Made by a program: the position numbers and the translations under genes. From contig JALJEE010002267.1 in NCBI GenBank assembly GCA_023231475.1, positions 1 to 28,939 of the forward strand: a DNA stretch of 28,939 nt, given 5' to 3'. Under the pieces are notes generated by a model. The model was not told where the DNA came from, did no database searches, and saw only the letters and a list, made by a program, of their open reading frames with translations. Of this stretch, positions 9,291 to 22,119 are shown piece by piece. The stretch is from Seison nebaliae. Lineage: Eukaryota; Rotifera; Pararotatoria; Seisonacea; Seisonidae. Position 1 is the stretch's first letter, and each line of letters starts with the position of its first letter.

Positions 9291-11111
9291 CAGAAAAGAG
9301 ACAATTTTAGAAGATAATGTAACGAGTTCAATGTAGCGTTCCTGAAGAAGAATAATAAATAGTTATTCTGATAATATTCTGTATTTTGTTCCAATTATTT
9401 TTATGTCATATTAGGAATTTATAGTTTTCAATACCAACAATACAGTTCGACTAAATTTAACATACATAAAATTGCAAGTACAATTATAAATGTAGAATAA
9501 ACAATTAAAACATGCGTACTTTCTCTGAAGTTTCATAAAAATTGTGTTCAATACCATTCGAAAACTTGAAAGTTCATGATGACACATCTCCATTTAAAAT
9601 TCGAGTTTGACCATTCGATGTGAAAACGGTGTTACGATGAGCTATGTAGAGGAGACAGTTCGTTTGCCTTGACCTCTAATTTAATGAATATGACTCATTC
9701 TTTCATAATGTTCGTTTTGGAGTGGCGAACTTACAAAGTAATCTTGACAATTTTCCGTGAGAATTTAATTAATTTGTAAAATAAGTTTAGATAATTCTTT
9801 AATAATTTCTACTAAATCAACAAACTTATCACTAGTTAGTAGAAGAAGAGTAAATGAAATGGTGAGGAGAAAATAAAAATAATAATAATTCATGCGACAA
9901 TACCAATCAGTAAGAGAGTGACAAGGAGTGAAATTTAAAGAACATCTTCCGCGTTCAAACTGAAATTAACCACAAAATAATACAGTGTGAGACTAGTACG
10001 TTCGTTATCATTGTGATAAGAAAGTATATGGGATAGATGAATCAATGAAACGGTAGAGACGAAGTGACATATTCCGTCATTCAATTTCTAGAGACGAATT
10101 GTTAACTAAGAATACAAATAATGGAAATGATGACGATGAATATTATTCTTATAATAGCAATTATATTTGTGATTGAACTAAAGAGGAACATGTATGAATT
10201 GAGGAGACGGTGTATCATGAACCACAATATAAAAGAAGAAATTTCTGTTATATCCTCATATGTATGTACCATTTTTGTATGTATGATTGATGAGGATAGT
10301 GTCGATCAGTATATTTTTCGAGAGATTTAATAAAAGAAATTTACTTTGGAGACATCAATTCAATTGGTTGATAATTATTTCTCTTAAAATAAAAGAGATT
10401 TCTTACTCGACAGGAAGTGGAGGGAAGGAGAGTATAAAATTCAGTAAATTATAAGCTCAACATATCATCTATACAAATGAATAACAACAGTGTTTATTCG
10501 ATTATTTATTTTATTCCACTGGAAAGAATGGAAAGTGTAAATTTTCTTGTTGGAATGTTGTAGTTGATGACATTGTCTTCATTCGGTGGTAACTGATCGA
10601 TATAGAGAAGTTTGGAGATTTGTATCTGGAAAGAATTTGAGGGAAATTGTGATCATTCCTTCTGATTATTCTTTCTTTCTCAATTGAATAATTTCATTTA
10701 TTATCAAATTGATGATAAGACACTAGTGAGATATGATGATAATAATCATCATGATGGTACTTTATGATTTGTCATCTCATAACAAATAAATTATCTTATT
10801 CGTCCTATCTCTCCCATTCGCTTTGTGTGTACAAGTTCAATCTCTGATTGTCGTCTAATTTATTTATTTCTTACTTCAATTATTTGTTTAATTTTTATTC
10901 AACATTGTTTCTTCTTTTTTACATTTATTTATTCTGTTATTTCGCTTCCATCCAAAAAATAATTTTACTCCCATAACGTTATCTGTGGATAATCTCTTTG
11001 AAAAGTGATTAACTTGTCATAAACGGAATTATATTGGAATTATATAAAACATTTATAAAATTTGGAGATTAGACAAAGAAATGAGAACAATTGATTAAAT
11101 GTAAGAGACAA
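9291..11111. other. Intergenic and upstream region of the RhoGAP gene
   Basis: About 1.8 kb with no supported gene. A TATATAAA at 11041-11048 lies 64 bp before the chosen start codon and could be a TATA box, though such strings are common in this AT-rich DNA. A 69-codon frame with a real ATG (10121-10330) encodes a short hydrophobic segment followed by basic residues. It could be an upstream frame in a long leader or chance. Untranslated exons of the RhoGAP gene may also lie here. Confidence 0.4.
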
Positions 11112-14100
11112 ATGTCGGAAAGAGGTCATCCGGTTCTTCAACGTTATTCTAAATTGATTGCTGAGAATACAGACGAGAAGACCTTCGCTGAATTAGTGCA
11201 AAGGAATGCTGAACTGAAACATGCATTGAAAAAGAAAAAAATTCCGTCGACAACCGATGACAAGATTATGTCCACACGTTCCGTCCCCAAAATCAAACAC
11301 TACAATAATAATAATAACAACAACAATATAAATAACGAAGAAAAGATGAAAAGCAACAATAATTCCATTGAGAAAACATTTGAATCGATAGAAGAAGTTA
11401 TTACAACGACAACCAAATCATCGTCGTTATGTGAGAGAAGTGGAAGAATTCCATTGAATAAATTGAATGTTTCTGAAAAGTATTCGGATAATGATGATGA
11501 TGATGAGGAAATCGAAATAAATAAAGATGTTACTGGTAGTATACCGGTGCGATTACGTGAGAAGAAATCGGGAAATATTTCGACGAAAGATGAATTGGAG
11601 AATATTCAGACGAAATTGAGAGAATCGAACAATACGAAAAGAATCAGCAGTTTATTTGAGAATCATATTCCTAAGACGAATGTCCGTTCGTCCAAGGAGA
11701 ATCTTATCGATAAAAATGTTATGATGGAGAGTATTGTGGAGGATGTGGAGGAGTTGACTGATAAGAAACCGTCCACAAATCAACAATCCTTCAACAACAA
11801 AATAAGTGAAGAGAATGATATGATGGAATCATCGTCGTCGATAATTGAAGATCGTACTCTACCCAACCATTTTATGGAAACCGATCTCGATTCACCAGCT
11901 AATTCTGATAAGAATAAGAAAGAATTGGAGGAAGAGAAACGTAATCAAAGTTTATACGAAGGAGCGACAAATGGAAATTTTTCCATAGATTCCACCAACA
12001 ATGGAGAAGATTCGTCAGTGAGAAAACCATTTACTGTTCCCATTTTGTCATCATCAACCAATTCCGATCGATTAATTGATGATCGAATTTATGAAGACAC
12101 ATTCGAAATGACGTCACATATTTTATTTCCATATAGTGAAGAATTGACATTGCCACGAGTTCGAGTCAAACCAGCATATCAACCAATCGATCTTGTTCAA
12201 CCGCCAGTATTGGAGCCCATCAAATTAACTCCGAATGAGATGAATAATAATGAAGAGAAAGAGAGTAATAATGAAAATAAAGAAGAACGTATGTCAATTA
12301 ATGAGAAAAAGGAAATGGTTGCTGAAGTTCTATCGAATAAACATTCGGACAAAAATTCCCAAAATTTCGATCAAGTACCAGTGGAAGATGATGATGACGA
12401 ATTATCTTATCAATACATCTATCAACCAATATTCATTGATGATAGTAACATTAAACTAGAAATGGCACCAATCGACGACGACGATGAAGAAGACGCAATT
12501 GACGAGAAAGTTTTGAGAGATCTACCAGAAACTGATAATGAACCGAGTAAGATTATTGATGACAATTTCGATTATCTCAATAGTTTCGATTCAGATATTT
12601 ATTCAGATGTCAACGAATATGGATCAATACCAGTGACGATAACATCGAATGTGAATATTAATGAAGTGGAATATAGAAAAGACAAAAATGTCATGACAAC
12701 AAACGAGGAAGAATCAATGGAAACGATATACGCTAATATCCCATCGACGAAAGCGCCGTCGACTTATGAACGTTCGGAGAATAAGTCGTCACAAATCAAG
12801 AAGAAAGGTGAAATGATTATGCAACAGTTGAGGGAGAAAGTGGAACGACAAGAAAAGAAACGTCAACAACAAGAAGAGAATGTCGATCGGAATGACATGG
12901 AAATGACGAAAGAAGAAGAGAGAATGAAACATTTATACGACAATTTCACTCCACCTCCTGGTTACCGGAAATGTGAGAATTTTTCCATTCTTACAAACGA
13001 TACGAATGAAGAATATTTCGTTGCGTTCGATAAAGACGGCAAGCCTTATTATTACATTTATGGTAATGGTACATCGCATGCAATGTGGCAGTTACCGAAA
13101 ATTTCCGATACAAATAATTCCAATCACGATCGTCCCAAAACTCATCCGACACTCATCAACGATGAAGGACGTTTTGCAATCCGTCGACATTCCAGTGATG
13201 AGTTAAATAAGAAGAATGAAATGAATGAAAAAGTTTATTTTTTTTACAAATTCTCCCTGTCAATGTGTCTCGCTTAAAAAAAAAGATTTCCGACATAACA
13301 TTCAGTTGTCTACTCGACGTGTTCGTCGTAACAAACAAGGAAGTGGTGGAAACGAAACGACAAAAGTTAAATTTTATTTCTTAAAAATACATAATTATAT
13401 ATATATATTGGACAATGATAATTCATATTTCAGGAGAGTATTCGATCGAACTCATTTGGTGATACGTGATGAGCAAATACGATTCTACTATATCAAAATG
13501 GAAAATACGGTTAGTGACGACGAATATAGATGGAGTCGATTTGATCGATTAAAATTGAAAGTATTCATTGATTCATTTCTCAACTAGTTAATCGGTCACC
13601 ATTCTTTCGATTATCCTTTCTCATTTATTTTGCTTCCATCTGAGATATTTAAAATCTGATTTATATTATTTTCTTAAATTATTCAATTTTTTTTTTTTTC
13701 AAAAAAATTTTTTAATTTTTTTCCTTTTAATACAATAGTATTTTTTTTTGCTTCAATTCATTTCTGCTTCTAATAATAATCGATCTTATATAAAGAATAT
13801 GCTTCTTTTTCTCTTCTTCCATTTAAACATCAATTAATTCTCATTTTATGATGATTTCAGGATATTCAAACACCAAACAGACAACTTCCAAATCGGAAGG
13901 AAGTTAAATTGGAAATTTCCCATCCGAGAGAACATGCGATGCACGTCCATGAAAAAGGAAAATGTCCAACTTTCGTTGTGGACATCTTACAATGTCGATT
14001 GGAGAAAGTTGCAACTTCATCAAATGATGTTCCCACCATTTGTCTGGTAAGACGTCACGGTATGATTCCAATACAGACACGATCGCTAGAAGCGAGTGCT

Positions 14101-17100
14101 CTCCATTCTCTTGTGAACAATGACTTTGAAAGGATTTACATGAGTCATACGACATTGCTTCCATCGCTGGTGAGAAGGATCGAGTCAATTCTACAAAAAA
14201 ATGTTCGTTCTCTTCTCCTACTAATCTCAAACGACTAATAATATTATTCTTTTCAGAAAACGGCATTCCATCCACTCGTATTAACAGTATCAGGTTACTC
14301 TCTTCATTCTCTTTCACTGTCTGCTACACTTTTGATTTCCTTTTTTCGAACCATCTGTTCTCCTATATTACTACTACCTGTTACTATACTCGCACTTTCA
14401 TTTCCTTCTATTCAAATTTTACACAAACGATCGAGCACTAATTCTCCGACGCTTCTTACAAATTCTGTCTGCACATTACACACTCCATTTCTTCCTGTTC
14501 GCTATTGGAAATTCCTTTCATAATTTGAGAGAGGAATTGTAGGTGAATTGAGAAATGTTTATCTCTCTAATATTTTCTGGTTTGTTCGACGAATTAACAA
14601 TTAGTAGGACATATTAATCTTTTTATCGAGTCTGTCTAGCACGTTTTCTATCTTGTACTTTTGTTTCTGTTTGAGGAGAAGTTGTTAGAGAGGAAAAGTA
14701 GAATGAGTGAGAGTTTTATGAATTTGATCAGTTGCCGTTTCTGTGTACTAGTGTTCGAATAAGAGAAGGAGGAGGAGGAGGAGAAGGAGTGTCTCGAGAC
14801 TAATTAATTGTTACGGTTTAAACTAGAAAGATGAAATATTTCCTTCTAATCGTTTCAGCGGATTTCCTTCCATTTATTTTCTGTTCATTTTCTGTTTTGG
14901 TCGTTCTACTTACCAGTCGTTTGTTGTCGTTCTCTTAAATTATTCTCTATTCTCGTCATCATCATCCATGATTAATTGACCGACTAATTTGTAGTAAGCG
15001 GAAGTGCTTCCGATTCATTTAATGAGAAAGAAGATGAAGATAATACTTTGAGAGAAGAGAACAACGAGAAATTTAATCCTAAAGAAGAAGAAGAAAAAGA
15101 AGAAATCATCACAATTAATGAGACAACAACCAGTTCGAAGACAATTCATAATAAGAATGACATAAGCAATCATCGGACAGATTCTTGTGATGAAACAGAT
15201 GAGGAAACAAATGATCATGATAATGATATCTCTCAATCTCTCTCGAACGATGTAAATGGGAAAAATTACATTGTTAATAATATTATTTCGACCACAAATG
15301 AATCATCAATTCACACCATTAACAATGAGGGAGTGGTAAGAGATGATTTGATCAAAGAATCGAATGGTGAGAAGAAAGAACAAATAAATCATCATCATAA
15401 GATAATATCAGAGAATGATGATACAGCTGTTGTGAATCATTTATCGATTTCTTCTACTTCCGCTTCGATCGATGAAGAACCATTTTCTTCAAATGTTGAT
15501 GAAAATAAGAAACATATATGTGAAATTAATAATAATGAAAATTACAGTGATAGGAACGATAAAGAATGTTGTAAGATTAATGAATTGAAGAAGAAGAAGA
15601 AGAGTGAGGTGAGAAAGAGACAAAAAGAAGAAAAACATTTGCAACAAAGAAATCGTGCTGTTGAAATTGAACGGAAATGTATTGCGGTGAAAAGATCAGC
15701 CTCCTTTCCATTCATTCAAGAGCATTCGATTAATCATTCCATTACTTCTTCATTAATGTTAGTTAGACACGAAGGAAGAAGAAGAAAAGGTTGTGGTGAA
15801 TATTTCCTCTCCAAAAAATACTTTCAACATCCTCTTGAGACATCAAGGTCTCTTCAATTCGATACATCATCACAATTCATTCAATCCAATTCTCATAACA
15901 ATTCCGACGATAACTATTATTATTTAACTTCATCTCAATCCACCAATCTCATCGAGAAATCAACACCTAAAATGAACTCCAATAATCTATTAGTGATTGA
16001 GAATCATCCTATTCATCTCCATCATCCTATCTCGAAACAGGAGAAGGAAAAACATCAGAAACGTTCGTCTTTATTTAACGAATCTCCATTTATACGGAAT
16101 GATCGACTCAAATATTGTATCTATAAAAATAAGAGACATAATGACGAGTTATCATTAAATTTGAATCATGAGACCGTATCGGAAAGAAGTCAATTATCCA
16201 ATTTTCGTTTACGTCCCCATCATCATTTACAACGATGTCAACCGTTCAATATCGACGAGAATAAACAAAAAACGAATAATTGTCGATCGACGACAGTGGC
16301 AGAAATGATCAAAAATATTAATCATTCTGACAAAGAACTAAATGAGACAAAGAAGAAAAAAGAAGAAAATAATTTTCAAATAAATAATTCTATTATTACT
16401 ACTAATATTGCCACGATTGTTACTTCAATTGTACCTTCTGTAATGACCACCATATCCACCATTACCACGACAACCCCTTCGATTATGACTAATCATGAAA
16501 ATAATGATAAGGTCAATTCAATTGACGAGAAAGAAGAAATGAAGAAGAATAAACAATTCTATAAATGTCTAGATAAATTTGCGAAGATGTCGGATTCGAT
16601 GATGGCAGTGGATTGTAGGAATGAAGTGAAGAAAAGTGAGAAATTGAGAGAGAAGAATTTGGTTCGTGATCGACTCGTTCAATTGGAGAAGTCATTGAAT
16701 GTGAAATCGGTTGATATGATACGAAGTGAAAATGATGATGAATATTTGAAAAATTCTCAGAAAAATTATTATAAAAGAATAAAAAGTCATTTGTGCGAAA
16801 ATCAAATGTATGATCGAATGAATTCGTTAGAGAAAACGATTAGTAAAGACGATTCTTCTTCACTTTCTCTCCTCCCTTCCAGAACTACCGAAATTATTGA
16901 TGAGTGTTTGTATGAGAGTACTAATGAGATGGACAAAGAAATGGAAGGAAACCATCTCAATTGTTGTTTAGAGAAGAATGTGGAAAATAATTTTATTAAT
17001 CCAATCGATACAGTTAAAGAACAATCATCATTAATTACGAATAACATCTACAATCAAATTCAAAAAGAAATTATCTCCAAAGAGATGAATGAGACTCATA

Positions 17101-19003
17101 TTTACTGTTATGATAATATGGAGAAAATTGAACCGTTACCATCATCATTATCATCATCATGTAAATCTCATCATCCATCAGCATCATTATTATCATTCGG
17201 ATATTCCACCAGTTCCAAAGAGAATTCAATAAAAACGAAAAATAAATTCGTTAATTTATATGGGGACAATACCATCATGAGTATGTCACAAACGTTTAAT
17301 GACAATTCGTTAATGCTCTCTCACATCCTTCCAAATACGACGACAGGAACCGCTGTAATTTTGACATCTCCAATCGCTTCTACACCTAAACGGACACCCG
17401 TGGAAAGAAGTACAGGAAGAAATTCTTCGATTATTACCGATAATCATTTACCATATCAATTATCAGATATTTATTCAAATTGTTCTCCCAGTTTATTTTG
17501 TGGATTGAAATTGACACCGACAATCCAACATCGCCAAATGACGAATGGGATAACGAATATAAATAATCGAAATAAATCGAATAAATTTGTGAATAAAGAT
17601 CTGATGTGGAATAATGTTGGAAGTCAGAAACGGAATGATGGTTGTCGTCGATCGAAAATACATGAGAATCATTCAGAAATTAAAGAATCTTATTGTAACA
17701 AACGATTCAGTTATATCCATCCACCTGAAAAGAATTATCCCTCATCTCATCATCAACCGATGGAGAAGAGATTAATGATGAATTATTTAGATGTAGAAGA
17801 TAAGAAGGAGGAAGAAACCTCGAAAATTCGACATTCTCCTTCCGTTCAAGTGGCATTGCATTCTACTTCACTCCATAGTGCGAACGATCGGTCGACATTG
17901 GATGAGAATATTTATCTGAGTAAATCGACGAAATATCATGAGACACCCAGATATGCATCGAATCAATCATTGAACATTAATAAATTACACCAGAATACTT
18001 CACCAATGAAACGGAGAATGTTGCCAAATTTCTTTTCTCATTTCTCCTCTTCTTCTTCATCATCAACGAAAAAGAGTGAAGAGAAAAAATGCAAAAAGAA
18101 TCTCATTCGAAAATATTCGATGGCATCCACTTTCAAAACACCGTCACAGAAACCATCAGAAATGAATGAAATCAACGAAGATAATGAAATGGAAATTGAA
18201 AATAAGACGGTGGATGTTATGATCGAATCGAAACATCAAATGATTCCACATTATTCTTATAACGACGCAATAAAACGACGATTCCTTCATTCACATCATC
18301 GACATCAACCATACCATCAATCAACTATTCATCCATCCAATATTAATAACAATAATAACAACAACAACAATAAAGATTCGAAATGGAATCGGGAACATTT
18401 CCTCGATTTTTATTCGGATGATAATCTCGTTTATGATTTCGATGATTCGATTGGGAAGTCAAATCCAATTCCAAATGTTTTAACACCTTCATGGACACAT
18501 ATTGATGATGATGATGAAGAAGAAGAATATGATGAAAAGTTAAATCGATCGTTATATCAAGAGAAAGAGATGATAAAGATGAAGAATGTTAATCGAAAGT
18601 TTGATGAAATTAATCATCAAAATACGACATCATCATCATCATCATCATCGATGACATTCAAAAGAAATTTATTAAGACATAGTCATCGTGAAATGTCAAC
18701 ATTCGAATCAACGAGAAATGAGAAGAAGATCGATATGAAATCATCACAGAATATTCTTTCTACTTTCTGCACTTCCCAAAATAACAAAGTCGATTCCATC
18801 GAATCTACCGAATTCATTAACTTATCCAATTCCTCCTCTAATATCAATTCGTCTTATGTTAATATTAATCATTCTCCACAACCATTACCACCTCCACAAA
18901 CATCTATTGAATATAATCATCATCATAATCATAGTCAACAGGAATGTCAATCACAGAAAAATTCTTCTTTCGATACGTCTCTACATTCTCATCATCAAAA
19001 GAA

Positions 19004-19055
<52 letters not shown>

Positions 19056-20955
19056 CATCATATGTCCACATCATTCGCTTTAGAGAGATCGAAGAACAAT
19101 TCCATTCAACAATTAACTTCCTCCCAAATTAACGATAATCGTATGAATGATATTTCCATTCCATCACTTCATAATCTGAAGAAGAAAGAAGATCACAAAC
19201 CAAATCTCCTCTACAATGCCAATCGAAGTTTCGTATCAACTACTGGTTATACTGTGTCGTCATCGGATGAATTAACTTCGACAACATCTCCAAAACACAA
19301 AAAGAATAAGAAGAATAATAATTCGAAAATGACATCATCCGAATCGTCTCTATTATCGACGGATACTCAATCACCGAAAATTGATGCATTGAAATGTTTG
19401 TTGAAGAACTTTTTAAGACGACGTCCAGACATCCACGAATTACATGATCGCGGCATTCTAATCGAACAACAACCGAATACGAATACAAATTCGACGAATA
19501 TATGTCAAATATCGTCGTTAAAAATCGACGATTTAATGAAACAATATCACTCGCCTCATCGTTCCATTTGTCCTCATGAAATGCCGTTGAAGAATAACAA
19601 AATGATAAAATATGGCGAAGGTGAATTATCATTTTTATTTTATACTTTTCTTCTACTCTCTCCATACTTCTACTTCTACTTCTACTACTACTACTACTAC
19701 TACTACTCTTTTTCTCCTCTCCATCGAGTTAGATTGATATGGGTGGAAAATGTCATTTCATTCAGTTGTTATTCACTTCCATCCTCTTATCAGTTTCCTG
19801 GAAATCCTTCCTCTACTATCCTATCCATTCATTCATTCGGAATTTTTTTTGAGTTTTTGAAAAATCTCGTTTTTGAGTCTAATTGTGAAAATTGAAGAAT
19901 TGTGAACCAAATTCGAGTTCTTATATCATCCATCCATTTGTGTCTGTGAATTTTGGAAATAATGTGAGAATGAATGAAACGATATTTTCTTCCTAAAGAT
20001 TTTACACTAATCATCTCTTCCCATTTCCACAAATTATTCACTAACTACCATTTAGTTACTAATGCAGCTTAATCTAATTGAAATTTTGAAATTTTTATTT
20101 TTATGAATAATTTCTAATTTTTTATAAACAGAAAAGAAAAGTAGTCGAAATACGAAGAAGTTCGCTGAAGCATATGGTCGTCGAACAGGCAAAATATTTG
20201 GGGGTTCTCTCAATGACATTTGTGCAAAGGAGAAGTCCAGTGTACCACTCTTTGTACAGAATGTTATCAATTACATCGAATCAAACGAATTATTAGAAGT
20301 GGAAGGACTTTATCGAGTTTGTGGCAATGCGGCTCAAAGTCGAGAACTTGCACAATTGTGTGACAAACGTTTTCTTCTTCAATTTTTCATTTCTTCATTT
20401 TAAATTTCTTATTATATATTTTAGAAATTTTTGTTGATTTCAACAATTATGACATTCACGTAATTTGTGGTGCTTTCAAATCATTTCTACGTGATTTGGA
20501 GGAATCACTCATTCCTCCATCAATTCAAAAGAATCTGTTCGATTGTTTCGGTTCGTAATTGTTGTCTTCTTGAAATATTTTTAAATTTTATTTCCTTTTT
20601 AGATTCGTCACTTAATCGTGATTTACAATTACAGTTGAAGAGCATTCATAATATTATACATCTAATGAAATTGACCAATTATCGGACGTTGTATCTTCTT
20701 CTGAAGCATTTGCAGAAAGTGTCCAGTTTCGCCAAAACTAATTTGATGAGTATTCAGAATTTGGCTATCGTTTTCGGTCCAACTCTAATCCAGCCACAGA
20801 AACATAGTAATAAGAAAACGGGAAATGATCATGAAAATAAGAATTCTACCGAATTCCTTAATCTAATTGGTGATCCAAAAATCATTCGACATTCGAATGA
20901 ATTGATCTATCGTTTAATTGAACATGTTGACGCGATATTCGCATGTTCCACATAA
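11112..20955 (+). CDS. Large RhoGAP with WW-like, PH and RhoGAP domains (ARHGAP12/15/27-like)
   Basis: GTPase-activating protein for Rho-family GTPases. Exons: 11112-13232, 13286-13365, 13434-13509, 13861-14202, 14257-14293, 14995-19620, 20132-20368, 20425-20550 and 20603-20955; phases close to 2665 residues. The start is the first ATG after an in-frame TGA at 11082. A WW-like domain lies near residues 632-665 (AFDKDGKPYYYIYGN, MWQLP; the first Trp is Phe). PH is at about 710-870 (RVFDRTHLVIRDEQIRFYY, FVVDILQCRLEKV, TICLVRRHGMIPIQ). A linker motif KNFLRRRPDIHELHDRG lies near 2353, matching KKFLTRRPTLQAVREKG of human ARHGAP12. RhoGAP is at about 2447-2655, with the arginine finger at 2489 in GLYRVCGN and the NLAIVFGPTLIQP motif. 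About 1500 low-complexity residues from one 4.6-kb exon separate PH from GAP; human relatives are under 900 residues. No SH3 is seen. AATAAA lies at 21330-21335. Confidence 0.88.
19005..19052 (+). repeat. (AAT)16 microsatellite encoding poly-Asn
   Basis: Sixteen AAT codons in frame lie inside the large exon of the RhoGAP gene. Shorter Asn runs of mixed AAT and AAC codons lie near 11305-11335 and 18343-18371. The pure codon use here suggests recent slippage, and the length is likely polymorphic. Confidence 0.95.
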
Positions 20956-22119
20956 TCGGGTTTTCGTTGAATTTTTTTTTTATTTATAGAAAATCATATT
21001 TCATTCATCCAACAATTTTATTATTCGTTCAACTAAAAATTTAAATGCGTTTATCACTAAATGACGGATCATTAATTTTCCATTGACTATCAGGTCGTCG
21101 TCTCGCATTCACATACATTTCTTGAAAATATTTTGATGCATTCTTTAATCATATCCATTCTGTTTTCAAGAGACTATTTAAACTAATTTTATCCATTTTT
21201 CTTTATCAATCCAACTGTCTATCGACTATTATCGATAACTTCTTCCGGATCTATATACCGTTACATATACTTGTCACCTATATATCTATATAGATTCTTC
21301 ATACACTTTACATTTTCTTATTTCGAATTAATAAATTTTATTTGTAACCCTTTTCTTTATCATTCTGTTATATCTCTAGAATTACCAACCAAAATGAAAG
21401 TTGTCGACAAAAAAATTTAATTTTATACTATATATTATTTAAAAAGTTTCTGGTATGTAATAAAACATATTTTTTTTGGTCGGAAAAATAATATATATAT
21501 AGTAAAACGACAATTTTAAACAATGTAGTATTCTTGAATTTTTAATTTATCATTTTTTTTCGAGACAATTAAAAATAAAATTTTACAAATTTTAAGTTTT
21601 TTTAGATTTTTTCTTTTAGAATTAACATATGTAGATATTTGGTGAAATTGGTATTAGGTATTAGGTTCGAGATACAACTTATAGTCTAACCGTTTTTCGT
21701 AAGAATTCGTTTCTAATTTGTGGATAGGTTTATTATATTCTCAAATAAGGTCCTTTCATATCAACAAATTAAAGTAGCAGGTCATTTTTTTCTTTCTCCA
21801 TAAGCTTACCTCTTATTTTCCGGTATTCCACCTCATTATTGATCATAAGACAAAACAGTTGACTGAATATTTAAATAAAAATAACTGGCTTATAATATCG
21901 GAGAAGAAAAATGAAATAAACAACATTTAAATTTATTAAATCGAAAAAAGACAGTTTTGACATGTGTTTTTTTCAAAGCTTACTACTGAAATGAGATGAA
22001 TTAATGACGATTTTGAAATAATCGATTAAATGTTATTTGCGTCTCTTAAAATGACCTGATTTATTATCTTTTAAATTTTTGTGTCAGTACTCTAAAAAAA
22101 TTGAACGAAAACCTAACGT
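20956..22119. other. 3' flank of the RhoGAP gene and upstream region of NCBP1
   Basis: No coding exon is seen. Candidate polyadenylation signals AATAAA occur at 21330-21335 and 21459-21464. The remainder is AT-rich and featureless. The NCBP1 promoter must lie here, but no clear TATA element stands out. Confidence 0.5.

Noticed and set aside
10121-10330. 69-codon frame with a membrane-like segment
   Set aside because: No homology recognised, no splice partner and no conserved feature. Kept only as a note in the intergenic entry.
11091-11111. Upstream TTG as the start of the RhoGAP gene
   Set aside because: The first in-frame ATG is at 11112, and an in-frame TGA lies at 11082. Nothing supports a non-ATG start.
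14332-14523. 63-codon frame in RhoGAP intron 5
   Set aside because: No domain, a pyrimidine-rich composition, and it is not needed for phase.
18856-19083. Ile-rich 75-codon frame
   Set aside because: Out-of-frame reading of the poly-Asn and His-rich part of the RhoGAP exon.
19621-19895. Frame continuing for about 91 codons past the large RhoGAP exon
   Set aside because: It starts at a GT in phase 1 that joins cleanly to the GAP exon at 20132. The extension is a pyrimidine-rich Phe/Tyr stretch typical of intron sequence.
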